A stretch of DNA of 64,000 nucleotides from Sedimenticola sp. (lineage in GTDB: Bacteria > Pseudomonadota > Gammaproteobacteria > Chromatiales > Chromatiaceae): the NCBI GenBank assembly GCA_026994195.1, contig JALWRH010000029.1, positions 1 to 64,000 of the forward strand, in the 5' to 3' direction. The stretch's first letter is position 1, and every line of letters begins with the position of its first letter. Below are positions 20,152 through 32,508 of the stretch, piece by piece. The notes under the pieces were generated by a model. That model was not told the DNA's origin. It ran no database searches and saw only the letters and a program-made list of their open reading frames with translations. The position numbers and the translations under genes are program-made.

Positions 20152-21041
20152 GCAAAAAAACAATGTTGAACATGGATCACAGAGAAAGTTTCATATCCGT
20201 AGTGGAGACCCGAATGACCGAAGCAACCATACCTGATGCCAGTGAGCGTGATGAGCAAACCGTTGGCAAACCTCAGCTGGAAAAGAAGGTATCCATGAGC
20301 TGCCGCAATGTGGATGTCTTCTATGGGGAAAAGCAGGCTATCTTCGATGTGTCCCTGGATATAGGAAAACATGAAGTGCTGGCCATGATCGGTCCTTCAG
20401 GGTGTGGTAAATCCACGTTCTTGCGGTGCCTGAATCGTATGAATGACACCATAGACATCTGCCGTGTTCTTGGCAGCCTGCGCCTGGATGATGAGGATAT
20501 CTACGATCCCAAGATGGATGTGGAACTGTTGCGGGCAAGAGTGGGTATGGTGTTCCAAAAGCCGAATCCTTTTCCAAAGAGCATCTACGAGAATGTGGCC
20601 TACGGAGCGCGTATTCATGGTTTGACGCGGGACAAGACAGAACTGGATGAGATTGTGGAAAACTCTCTGGCCCGGGCTGGCCTGTGGGAAGAGGTGAAAG
20701 ATCGCCTGGATGACGTGGGCACCGGGCTTTCCGGTGGACAACAGCAGCGTTTGTGCATTGCCCGGGCCATTGCCATCAACCCGGAAGTCATCCTCATGGA
20801 TGAACCCTGTTCGGCCCTGGACCCCATAGCAACCGCCACAGTGGAGGAACTCATCGATGAATTGCGCCAGCGTTATACCATTGTCATTGTCACGCACTCC
20901 ATGCAGCAGGCAGCCCGGGTGTCTCAGCGCACCGCCTATTTTCATATGGGAAAACTCATAGAAGTGGACAAGACCGACCGGATATTCACCAATCCGGGCC
21001 ATGAACTGACCGAAGCCTACATCACCGGCCGCTTTGGGTGA
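20148..21041 (+). CDS. pstB: phosphate ABC transporter ATP-binding protein
   Basis: GPSGCGKST Walker [15 protein letters not shown] signature, VILMDEP Walker B. Confidence 0.95.
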   Translation: MSKKTMLNMDHRESFISVVETRMTEATIPDASERDEQTVGKPQLEKKVSMSCRNVDVFYGEKQAIFDVSLDIGKHEVLAMIGPSGCGKSTFLRCLNRMNDTIDICRVLGSLRLDDEDIYDPKMDVELLRARVGMVFQKPNPFPKSIYENVAYGARIHGLTRDKTELDEIVENSLARAGLWEEVKDRLDDVGTGLSGGQQQRLCIARAIAINPEVILMDEPCSALDPIATATVEELIDELRQRYTIVIVTHSMQQAARVSQRTAYFHMGKLIEVDKTDRIFTNPGHELTEAYITGRFG

Positions 21042-21053
21042 GCCCAGACCGTT

Positions 21054-21323
21054 ATGCCCAAAGGCATAACGCAGCTGGGCGAACGCCCGGACAGGAAGCC
21101 CGGGCTGGGGTCAGAAAAGAAGCCCAACACTGCGCCAGGGATGGCAGGCAATGAATCCTCTTAGTGGCAAGGAATGCCCAAAGGCATAACGCAGCTGGGC
21201 GAACGCCCGGGCAGGAAGCCCGGGCTGGGGTCAGAAAAGAAGCCCAACACTGCGCCAGGGATGGCAGGCAATGAATCAGCTTAGTGGCAGAGGATGCCCA
21301 AAGGCATAACGCAGCTGGGCGAA
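21054..21323. repeat. 120-bp tandem repeat, about 2.25 copies, hairpin-rich
   Basis: ATGCCCAAAGGCATAACGCAGCTGGGCGAA... begins at 21054, 21174 and 21294; third copy diverges after about 30 bp. Confidence 0.95.
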
Positions 21324-21365
21324 GACCGCCATGGAAGGCGGAAATGCTGGAAATGCAGGAGCATA

Positions 21366-21437
21366 CCGTAGGTCGGGCTTAAGCCCGACAACGGTGGTTA
21401 CTACGGAGCAATGTCGGAATGAAGTACGACCTACGGA
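21366..21437. repeat. REP-like palindromic element (GTCGGGCTTAAGCCCGAC core)
   Basis: CCGTAGGTCGGGCTTAAGCCCGAC ... GTACGACCTACGG; related copies at 34740 and 57430. Confidence 0.8.
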
Positions 21438-21514
21438 TAAAGTTTTCCTTGACCAGGTAGGCGGGCTGCGGACTCAGGAAAGCTGGATAGCAACAGATAG
21501 TAAAACTACAGGTA

Positions 21515-22219
21515 ATGACGATGAAACATGATTCTTCCCTCCATCAGGGACATGTCCTCAAACGCTTTGATGAGGATATGCGCAAGTTGCAGAAACGGGT
21601 ACTGAAAATGGGCCGGCTGGTACAGGAACAGATGGATGGGCTCCGTGATGTGCTGGATCAGAATGATGAGGAGCGCGCAGAACAGATCATAGAAGGTGAT
21701 CGGCCCATCGATCTCCTGGAAGTCAAGGTGGACAAGTTCATCGTACGCCTATTGGCGCGCCGCTCTCCTGTTGGGGGTGATTTGCGCTTTATCGTTACTG
21801 CTTCACGTATCGTCACCGATCTGGAACGCCTGGGTGACGAAACCGCCCAGATGGCCAAGGTCCTGGTCAGTGAATATGATAATCTGGGTATGTGCAATGA
21901 GCGGTCTTCCCTGGAAGAGACCCGCGAGATGATACAACTGCTACGGCAGCTTCTTGAGCGGATCATGGACGCTTTCCGGTGTCAGGACAACCGGTTTGCC
22001 AGGGATCTCGCCGAGGGCAATGCTGCAGCGTCAGTGGAACTGGAAAAACGCCTGCAAGGCATGATGTCCTGCATTACTCAGGAAGGGGCGGATGTTTCTC
22101 ATGCAGTGAATCTGGTGCTGATCCTGCGTTCCCTGGATCGGGGATTGCGGTACGTACAGAATATTGGTGAGCATGTGGTGTACCTGGTTACCGGCAAGGA
22201 TGTACGCCACAGGAAATGA
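21515..22219 (+). CDS. phoU: phosphate signalling complex protein PhoU
   Basis: PhoU helical repeats; VDKFIVRLLARRSPVGGDLRFIVTASRIVTDLERLGDETAQMAK. Confidence 0.92.
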   Translation: MTMKHDSSLHQGHVLKRFDEDMRKLQKRVLKMGRLVQEQMDGLRDVLDQNDEERAEQIIEGDRPIDLLEVKVDKFIVRLLARRSPVGGDLRFIVTASRIVTDLERLGDETAQMAKVLVSEYDNLGMCNERSSLEETREMIQLLRQLLERIMDAFRCQDNRFARDLAEGNAAASVELEKRLQGMMSCITQEGADVSHAVNLVLILRSLDRGLRYVQNIGEHVVYLVTGKDVRHRK

Positions 22220-22248
22220 AGCTTCCCGGTCTTATGAGGAACCGTTGA

Positions 22249-22936
22249 ATGCCTGTGATATTGCTTGTCGAAGACGAAGCCCCCATAAGGGACATGGTGC
22301 GCTTTGCCTTGTCCCGGTCCGGCATGGAGATGCTGGATGCAGAAGACGTATCCCATGCGGAAAGGATTCTCGACAGCCGCCGTCCCGACCTCATACTGCT
22401 GGACTGGATGTTGCCGGAAGAAAACGGCATTGAACTGTTGCGGCGCCTGCGCAAGCATCCTGACAGAAAGGATATCCCGGTGATCATGCTGACGGCCATG
22501 GCTGACGAAGATCAGAAGATCAGAGGACTGGAAGTAGGGGCGGATGACTATATCACCAAACCCTTTTCACCCCCGGAACTGGTGGCGCGCATCAAGGCAG
22601 TGCTGCGCCGGGCCGTTGGCGCCGATTCCAGTGGCTGCATAAGCATTGGGAGTCTGTCTCTGAATACAGTCACTCATGAAGTACGTTGCCGGGACAATCC
22701 GGTTGAACTTGGTCCCACGGAGTATCGTCTGCTGGAATTTCTGTTGTCTCATCCCAACAGAGTCTACAGCCGCACTCAATTGTTGGATTATGTGTGGGCA
22801 GATAACAGCGCTCCTGTAGAACGTACAGTGGATGTGAGTATCCGGCGTTTGCGAAAAGCCTTGGAACCGATGGGCTGCGACAGCCTCATCAAAACCGTGC
22901 GTGGCGCAGGATATAGCCTGTCCAGGAAAAACCACG

Positions 22937-22944
<8 letters not shown>
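22249..22944 (+). CDS. phoB: phosphate regulon response regulator PhoB
   Basis: REC domain LILLDWMLPEENG plus winged helix; adjacent to phoR. Confidence 0.9.
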
Positions 22945-25275
<2,331 letters not shown>

Positions 25276-25567
25276 AAAACCCTGCCCCCAAAATGGCGTG
25301 TACCAACATAAGTAATTGATAATAAACTTTTAATAAGAATTTCCTGGTGCTGCTGTGCCGCCCATGGCCAGGGCGGTATTCAATGAGTACATAAGAATAT
25401 TCTGGCCAGCGGATAGACGCCCCTTATTTCACCCCTCAATGGTTTTGATTTCCCTTGAGGGGTACCAATTCATTAGCATCTCTGTCAACCTCCCGCAATG
25501 CGTTCTCGCAGTCTTGGCGTGTTGCGGGTCTTTTGTCAACCAACTTAAATATTAATAGAGGAATGCT

Positions 25568-27604
25568 ATGACGACCGGCCTGATATTTGCGCTGATCTGC
25601 GCACTGATAGCCATTGGTTACGGCGTAGTGTCCATGAAATGGATACTGGCCAAGCCCACTGGTAACGAACGAATGAACGAGATTGCAGCTGCTGTGCAGG
25701 CGGGGGCTTCCGCCTACCTCAACCGCCAGTACACCACCATTGGTGCTGTGGGCGTGGTGCTGTTCATTCTTATCGGCATCTTTTTGAGCTGGGCCACGGC
25801 GGCCGGCTTTGCCATCGGTGCCATATTTTCCGGTTTGGCAGGTTATATCGGCATGAATATCTCCGTGCGCGCCAACGTACGTACCGCTGAAGCCGCCAAT
25901 GATGGCTTGAATGCCGCCATGCAGATCGCCTTCCGCGGCGGCGCCATCACCGGCATGCTGGTAGTGGGCCTGGGACTGCTGGGGGTGGCAGGTTTCTACG
26001 GCATCCTCCTTATGATGGGTGTGAGCGATCCGGTTCATCCTTTGGTGGGGCTTGCCTTTGGTGGCTCTCTGATTTCCATCTTCGCCCGTCTGGGTGGCGG
26101 CATCTTCACCAAAGGTGCTGATGTGGGCGCAGATATCGTGGGCAAGGTCGAAGCCGGTATTCCTGAGGATGACCCTCGCAACCCGGCCGTTATCGCCGAC
26201 AACGTGGGCGACAACGTGGGCGACTGCGCCGGTATGGCGGCAGACCTGTTCGAGACTTACGCCGTTACCGTGGTGGCGACCATGCTCCTGGGTGGACTCA
26301 TGGTCACTGGTGCGGGTTACAACGCAGTTCTTTATCCGCTGATTCTTGGCGGCATTTCCATCATTGCTTCCGTTGTCGGAACCTTCTTTGTCAAGGCGCG
26401 CGACGGCGGTAAGATCATGAATGCCCTGTACCGTGGTCTGGGCGTGGCTGGCGCCATCTCTGCCATCGCGTTCTATCCTGTTACCACCATGATGTTTCCG
26501 GATGGCGCCACTGTAGGCGGCCTGCAGGTTTCTGCAATGAACTTGTATCTGGCAGCACTTATCGGCCTGGTGCTTACCGCTTTGATGGTCATCATTACCG
26601 AATATTATACGGCGACGGAATTTTCCCCGGTTCGCCATATTGCCGAAGCATCCACCACCGGTGATGGCACAAACGTCATTGCAGGTTTGGGTGTGTCGAT
26701 GAAGTCAACGGCTGCGCCGGTACTTTCCATTTGTGCTGCTATCTGGGGTGCTTATGAATTGGGTGGGTTGTACGGTATTGCCATCGCGGCGACCTCCATG
26801 CTGTCCATGACCGGGATCATCGTGGCCCTGGATGCCTATGGACCTATCACCGACAATGCCGGTGGTATCGCTGAAATGGCCGAACTGGACGAGAAGATCC
26901 GCAACATCACCGATCCCCTGGATGCCGTAGGCAATACCACCAAGGCGGTTACCAAAGGTTATGCCATAGGCTCTGCGGGCCTGGCTGCTCTGGTGCTGTT
27001 TGCCGATTACACGCATACCCTGGAATCAGCGGGAATGAAAGGGCTGACCTTCGACCTGTCCGACCACATGGTTATCATCGGCCTGTTCATCGGCGGCTTG
27101 GTGCCTTACCTGTTCGGCTCCATGGCCATGGAAGCCGTCGGTCGTGCTGCTGGCGGTATCGTCAACGAGGTGCGCCGCCAGTTCAAGGAAATGCCCGGCA
27201 TCATGGACCATTCCCAGAAGCCGGACTATTCACGTGCTGTTGACATGCTGACCAAGGCGGCCATCAAGGAGATGATTATCCCTTCTCTGCTGCCTATTCT
27301 GGTTCCCGTACTGGTAGGTCTGTTGTTGGGTCCCAAGGCCTTGGGTGGCGTGCTGCTGGGAACCATCGTTACCGGTCTGTTCGTAGCCATTTCCATGACC
27401 ACTGGTGGTGGCGCATGGGATAATGCGAAGAAGTACATCGAGGACGGCAACTTTGGCGGCAAGGGTTCTGATGCCCACAAGGCGGCCGTTACCGGCGATA
27501 CAGTCGGCGACCCGTACAAGGACACCGCCGGTCCCGCCATCAACCCCCTGATCAAGATCATCAACATCGTGGCTTTGATGTTGGTGCCTCTGATGGTTGG
27601 TTGA
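25568..27604 (+). CDS. hppA: membrane-bound proton-pumping pyrophosphatase, K+-independent type
   Basis: [56 protein letters not shown] signature. Confidence 0.95.
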   Translation: MTTGLIFALICALIAIGYGVVSMKWILAKPTGNERMNEIAAAVQAGASAYLNRQYTTIGAVGVVLFILIGIFLSWATAAGFAIGAIFSGLAGYIGMNISVRANVRTAEAANDGLNAAMQIAFRGGAITGMLVVGLGLLGVAGFYGILLMMGVSDPVHPLVGLAFGGSLISIFARLGGGIFTKGADVGADIVGKVEAGIPEDDPRNPAVIADNVGDNVGDCAGMAADLFETYAVTVVATMLLGGLMVTGAGYNAVLYPLILGGISIIASVVGTFFVKARDGGKIMNALYRGLGVAGAISAIAFYPVTTMMFPDGATVGGLQVSAMNLYLAALIGLVLTALMVIITEYYTATEFSPVRHIAEASTTGDGTNVIAGLGVSMKSTAAPVLSICAAIWGAYELGGLYGIAIAATSMLSMTGIIVALDAYGPITDNAGGIAEMAELDEKIRNITDPLDAVGNTTKAVTKGYAIGSAGLAALVLFADYTHTLESAGMKGLTFDLSDHMVIIGLFIGGLVPYLFGSMAMEAVGRAAGGIVNEVRRQFKEMPGIMDHSQKPDYSRAVDMLTKAAIKEMIIPSLLPILVPVLVGLLLGPKALGGVLLGTIVTGLFVAISMTTGGGAWDNAKKYIEDGNFGGKGSDAHKAAVTGDTVGDPYKDTAGPAINPLIKIINIVALMLVPLMVG

Positions 27605-27628
27605 TTCGAACCGGTCTTTGTAACTGAA

Positions 27629-27655
27629 GAGCCCCGCTACGGCGGGGCTTTTTTA
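27629..27655 (+). terminator. intrinsic terminator of hppA
   Basis: AGCCCCGC-TACG-GCGGGGCT followed by TTTTT. Confidence 0.92.
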
Positions 27656-27674
27656 TGGGTCAATGGCAATCCCT

Positions 27675-29639
27675 CTATTTTGACTTCTCACTTTCAGGGT
27701 TTCCCGCCGCTTTCCAGGCATTCAGCCCATGCTTGTAGATATAGCTGGCGCCCTGGTAATAGGAAATGTTTCTCTTGCTGAATTGATCAGGAGTGTCCAG
27801 TACAGTCACTTTCGGGTTATCGGATTCAGGATGCTCCTGCAGGATGATTTCTTTCTTGGGTGCCAGTATGGACAGGCGTCCAGGCTCGTAGAGCCCGAGT
27901 TTCTGATAGTTGCCAATGAGGGCTCTTTCTTTTGCTTTGGGCGTGGTGAGAATGTTTCTACCGAAGAATGCGGATTCATAATCCATGTTCAACAGCCCCA
28001 GGATGGTGGGAGCCAGGTCTATCTGGCTGGAAAGCTTGTCGATCTTTACCGGCCTGATATGTTCGGGAGCGTAGATGAACAGGGGGATATGGTATTTCTT
28101 CACCGGCAAATCCACCTTGCCTGCGCTGCTGGCGCAGTGGTCGGCAACAATGACGAACAGGGTATCCTTGAACCAGGGTTTCTTCCTGGCCCGGGTCAGA
28201 AAATTACCAATGGCCCAGTCCGTGTATTTGACGGCGCCACCGCGACCGCTACCGGAGGGGATATCCACACGATTGTCCGGATAGGTGTAGGGCCGGTGGT
28301 TTGAGGTGGTCATGATCTGTTGCAGGAAAGGTTTGCCTGCCGCCCAAGAGGCGTCGGCGGATTTTATTGCCTGGCGGTAGAGATCCTCGTCAGACATACC
28401 CCAGGCATTGGTGAAGGTCATTTCCTCGTCCAAAATGCTGGACTGGTCGATGACCTGGTAGCCATTGCCGGAGAAAAAGGCGCTCATGTTGTCGAAATAC
28501 CCTCTGCCGCCATAGAGGAAGCGTACGTCGTAACCTTTTTCCTTGAGTACATTGCCCAGGGACCACATGTTCGATTCATGCCCCAGGCGCTTGACAATGG
28601 ATCGTCCCGGGGTAGGAGGAATGGACAGGGTGATGGCCTCCAGACCCCGGGTGGTGCGGGTGCCCGTGGCGTAGAAATTGGTAAAGAACATGGACTCCCG
28701 TGACAGCTTGTCCAGGTTGGGCGTGTAGTGCTTTCTGTGGCCGAAAACCCCCAGGTAGCGGGCGCTGAGGCTTTCTACCGTAATCAGTATGATATTCAGT
28801 CGTTGTTCCTGGCCGGGGTTGTCGATATGGCGCCGGATCTGAAACAGCCCCTGTCGGCTGAAATGGCTGTTTCCTTCCTTCACTTCCTGTTTCAGCAGTT
28901 TTGAGGCCTGCTCATTGTCAATGGTGGCGTAGAACTGCTGGTAGTCCAGTTCATTGTTCCGGAAAGCGGCAAAAAACTGGTAAGGGCCATTACCCGCCAG
29001 CTCGTTATGGTAGCTGTTGCCAGAGAACTGACGCAGATCCTGATCAAGGAACAGGAATCCGCTGGCTGCAATCAAAGCCCAGATAGAAAACATAACAGCC
29101 CGGCGTGGCAGAGGCTCACGAGCCTGCAGGGCTTTTCTGACAAATGGGCGCAGGAAGGCATACACCAGAATGCTTATCAGCAGGATGCCACCCAAGAGCA
29201 AGGGCAGGGGATAGGACTCGCTGATATTGTCCGTGACCTCCCGGCGGTACACCAGATAGTCCACGGCAATGAAGTTGAAACGCACGGAAAACTCTTCCCA
29301 GAACAGCGCCTCGGCGACAGCAATGAATCCCAGGCCATAAATACTGAGGAACACCATGACATGCACGAAGAGGGCGTTCCAGCGGCTGCGCCACCATTTT
29401 TCGGGTGCGAACAGCAGATAGAAAGCGGGCAGCAGGCTCAGGTAAGCATAGAAAACCATGTCGTAGGTCCAGCCCCGCAGCATGATCTGCAGATAGTCAT
29501 CCAGACCGGCGCCGGTATCTTTACTGGACCAGGCGGCAAGAAAAACGCGTGTCAGGCTGAAGTACAGAAGCGCCGTCAGAAACAGGTAAACCACCAGGCG
29601 AAAGCGGCTGGCGGGGGGGGATGATGCAGCTGGTTTCAT
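27675..29639 (-). CDS. LTA synthase-like sulfatase-family phosphoglycerol transferase
   Basis: Five N-terminal TM segments then LNIILITVESLSARYLGVFGHRKHYTPNLDKLSRESMFFTNFYATGTRTTRGLEA. Confidence 0.85.
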   Translation of the reverse strand: MKPAASSPPASRFRLVVYLFLTALLYFSLTRVFLAAWSSKDTGAGLDDYLQIMLRGWTYDMVFYAYLSLLPAFYLLFAPEKWWRSRWNALFVHVMVFLSIYGLGFIAVAEALFWEEFSVRFNFIAVDYLVYRREVTDNISESYPLPLLLGGILLISILVYAFLRPFVRKALQAREPLPRRAVMFSIWALIAASGFLFLDQDLRQFSGNSYHNELAGNGPYQFFAAFRNNELDYQQFYATIDNEQASKLLKQEVKEGNSHFSRQGLFQIRRHIDNPGQEQRLNIILITVESLSARYLGVFGHRKHYTPNLDKLSRESMFFTNFYATGTRTTRGLEAITLSIPPTPGRSIVKRLGHESNMWSLGNVLKEKGYDVRFLYGGRGYFDNMSAFFSGNGYQVIDQSSILDEEMTFTNAWGMSDEDLYRQAIKSADASWAAGKPFLQQIMTTSNHRPYTYPDNRVDIPSGSGRGGAVKYTDWAIGNFLTRARKKPWFKDTLFVIVADHCASSAGKVDLPVKKYHIPLFIYAPEHIRPVKIDKLSSQIDLAPTILGLLNMDYESAFFGRNILTTPKAKERALIGNYQKLGLYEPGRLSILAPKKEIILQEHPESDNPKVTVLDTPDQFSKRNISYYQGASYIYKHGLNAWKAAGNPESEKSK

Positions 29640-29810
29640 ATTAGTATCAAGCGTGCAGGCGTGGCAAAGCGGCCATTCTACACGCTGATTCTTAAGCGCG
29701 CTTTGGACAGTGATATGTTTGGTTGCCGGGTGAATACCAGCAGAGCCGTTGTGCTGCTATGGAGGGCCGGACTGAAGCTTCGACAGGCGCATCCCTGCGC
29801 CCCGCTGCAA

Positions 29811-31376
29811 TCAAAGCATCATGCCTCGGATGGTGTAGAACAGCATGGCGGCCATTAGGCCCGATGCAGGAACTGTGATGACCCAGGCAGCCGCGATCTT
29901 CATCAGGGCAGAGCGCTTGACCAGCTCCTTGTGATAGATTTTCTTCAAGCCCTTACGTTCCTTCTTGGTCAGTTCGGCTTCAGTCTTGTGCTTCTTCAAT
30001 TCTGCCAGCATGAGTCCCTTTTCATATACAGAGGCCCGGCGGAAATCGTTGAGGAAAGCTTCGATGACCTCGTGATCTTTCCCGGCATGATGTTCCTTGA
30101 TTTCTTCGATCATGCGTGCATAGGAGGCTTTGATGAATTCCCGGAGAAAGCCCACTCCGAATACAGCGCCAACGGCAATATGCGTGGAGCTGACGGGCAG
30201 ACCCAGCTGGGTTGCAAGGATGACCGTAATGGAGGCTGCCATGGCGATGGAGAAAGCGCGCATCTGGTCGAGTTCGGTGATCTCTGAGCCTACCGTGCGT
30301 ATCAACTTGGGGCCATACAGTGCCAGTCCGATGGCGATGCCGATAGCGCCGACCGTCATGACCCACAGGGGAATAGAGGCTTTTGTGGCAATCCCTCCAT
30401 GGACGATGGCATCATTGATAGCGGCCAGGGGGCCGACAGCATTGGCCACATCATTGGCGCCATGAGCAAAACTCAGCAGGGCCGCGGCAAAGATCAGAGG
30501 CAGGGTGAACAGTTTGTTGACACTGCTTTTTTCGTTGGCCAGCCGATTGGCCTTACGGGCAATCATGGGTTTTACAATGATAAAGACGGCAATAGCTATG
30601 ATCAGGCCTATGCCCAGGGCGGTCAGGAAGTCAGTTTTCCAGATTTTTTTCAGGCCCTTGATCACCAGGTAGGTGCTGAAGGCCCAGGCCATAACGCCGA
30701 TAAGAATGGGTACCATGCGTTTGGACGCCGCAATCATGTCGCTGCGGTAGGTAATGGTGCGTTTGATGAGATAGAGGAAAGCTGCTGCAATAATCCCGCC
30801 CAAGACCGGTGAAATCACCCAGCTGGCGGCAATGGTGCCCATCTTGGCCCAGTTGGCAATGCCGATGCCGCCGGCAGCGATCCCCGCACCCAATACGCCA
30901 CCCACGATGGAGTGGGTGGTGGAAACAGGAGCACCCAGGGCGGTGGCGATATTCAGCCAGATGGCGCCAGCCAGCAGAGCCGCCATCATGATCCAGATAA
31001 ATGTGTCGGTATCATTGATCAATGCCGGGTCGATGATGCCCTTCTTGATGGTGCTCACCACGTCACCACCGGCAATGAGGGCGCCGGCGGCTTCGAAGAT
31101 GGCGGCAATCAGAATGGCGCCGGTCATGGTGACGGCCCGGGACCCTACTGCCGGTCCCACATTGTTGGCCACATCGTTGGCGCCTATGTTCAAGGCCATG
31201 TAACCGCCAATCATGGCAGCCGCGATCAGCATCAGCCCGTTGTGGATCTCGGTGAACTCAAAACCTGTGTACATCATGATCAGAATGATGAACATCAGGC
31301 CTATGCCCAGGCGGAACAGTTCCGGTCGCCCGGACTGGGCTGCCGACTCGATCTGGTTGATGTTTTTTAGCTCCAT
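29811..31376 (-). CDS. pitA: inorganic phosphate transporter (PiT family)
   Basis: GANDVANNVGPAVGSRAVT and HGANDVANAVGPLAAI PiT duplicated signatures. Confidence 0.9.
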   Translation of the reverse strand: MELKNINQIESAAQSGRPELFRLGIGLMFIILIMMYTGFEFTEIHNGLMLIAAAMIGGYMALNIGANDVANNVGPAVGSRAVTMTGAILIAAIFEAAGALIAGGDVVSTIKKGIIDPALINDTDTFIWIMMAALLAGAIWLNIATALGAPVSTTHSIVGGVLGAGIAAGGIGIANWAKMGTIAASWVISPVLGGIIAAAFLYLIKRTITYRSDMIAASKRMVPILIGVMAWAFSTYLVIKGLKKIWKTDFLTALGIGLIIAIAVFIIVKPMIARKANRLANEKSSVNKLFTLPLIFAAALLSFAHGANDVANAVGPLAAINDAIVHGGIATKASIPLWVMTVGAIGIAIGLALYGPKLIRTVGSEITELDQMRAFSIAMAASITVILATQLGLPVSSTHIAVGAVFGVGFLREFIKASYARMIEEIKEHHAGKDHEVIEAFLNDFRRASVYEKGLMLAELKKHKTEAELTKKERKGLKKIYHKELVKRSALMKIAAAWVITVPASGLMAAMLFYTIRGMML

Positions 31377-31685
31377 GATGATATCCCCTAAATTCCGGTA
31401 TGACGGCTATGTGGCCAGATGCCCGGGGTTCGAGCAGGCAGCCGTGGTATGCCGGATGCTACTGATAAAATCCCGCATCCCCCCGGATGCGGAAAGCCTG
31501 CTTCAGGTGAGAAATTCTACCCTAGATGCCCAGGCCGGGCCGAAGTAGTTTGCTCCTGTATGGATATTGAATTGTCATAGGGCATGCAACAAAATAATTT
31601 ATGAATATGCAGGCCGTTTCACAATGCTTTTATGCAGCCCCATATTTGCGTATAGTCGCAGGTTTCCGGCAATGGGCAGGAAGAC

Positions 31686-32501
31686 ATGACTGACAGATAC
31701 GCCGTTATCGGCAATCCTATCGAACACAGCAAATCTCCCTATATTCACCGCCGTTTTGCAGACCTGACGCATCAGGATCTGGAGTATGACAAGATCCTCG
31801 GGGATCTGGAGTATTTTGCAGACGATGTGCGTGATTTTTTTGCCGCCGGCGGCCGGGGTATGAATGTCACCGTGCCCTTCAAGGAACAGGCTTGGCGCCT
31901 GGCGGATGTGTTGGGAGCCGAGGCGCATACTGCTGGCGCCGTCAATACCCTGACTGTTCTGGATGATGACCGTATTCGTGGTGACAATACGGATGGCCTG
32001 GGTCTGGTGAGGGATCTGCAGCAGAATCAGGGGCTGGATATTGGTGGCAAGCGGGTGCTGTTGCTTGGGGCTGGTGGCGCATCCAAAGGCGTGGCCAGGC
32101 CCCTGTTGGAGCAGAATCCCAGTGTACTGGTGATTGCCAACAGGACTGCCGGGCGTGCCCGGCAACTGGCGGATCAACTGCTGAGTTTTGGCCCGGTGAC
32201 CGGTTGTGGACTTGATGATCTGCATGACGAGCAGTTCGACTTGGTTGTCAACGGTACGGCTGCGGGGCTGTCGGGTGAAGTTCCGCACATTCCGGGAACC
32301 TGTTTCGCCAGGGGTGCCTGGGCTTACGATATGATGTATGCTGCGGAACCGACGGCTTTTGTGAAGTGGGCACAGGTACATGGTGCGGCTCATGCCGTGG
32401 ACGGCTTGGGAATGCTGGTTGAGCAGGCTGCCGAATCTTTTTTTCTGTGGCGGGGGGTTCGCCCGGACACGGATATTGTTATTAAGGAACTGAGGAGTTG
32501 A
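31686..32501 (+). CDS. aroE: shikimate dehydrogenase
   Basis: YAVIGNPIEHSKSPYIHRRFA; GMNVTVPFKEQAW; LLGAGGASKGVARPLL. Confidence 0.95.
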   Translation: MTDRYAVIGNPIEHSKSPYIHRRFADLTHQDLEYDKILGDLEYFADDVRDFFAAGGRGMNVTVPFKEQAWRLADVLGAEAHTAGAVNTLTVLDDDRIRGDNTDGLGLVRDLQQNQGLDIGGKRVLLLGAGGASKGVARPLLEQNPSVLVIANRTAGRARQLADQLLSFGPVTGCGLDDLHDEQFDLVVNGTAAGLSGEVPHIPGTCFARGAWAYDMMYAAEPTAFVKWAQVHGAAHAVDGLGMLVEQAAESFFLWRGVRPDTDIVIKELRS

Positions 32502-32508
32502 ATACAGC

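Noticed and set aside
25436-26638. 400-aa minus-strand ORF
   Set aside because: Antisense to hppA; His/Gln/Gly-rich translation with no recognisable domain.
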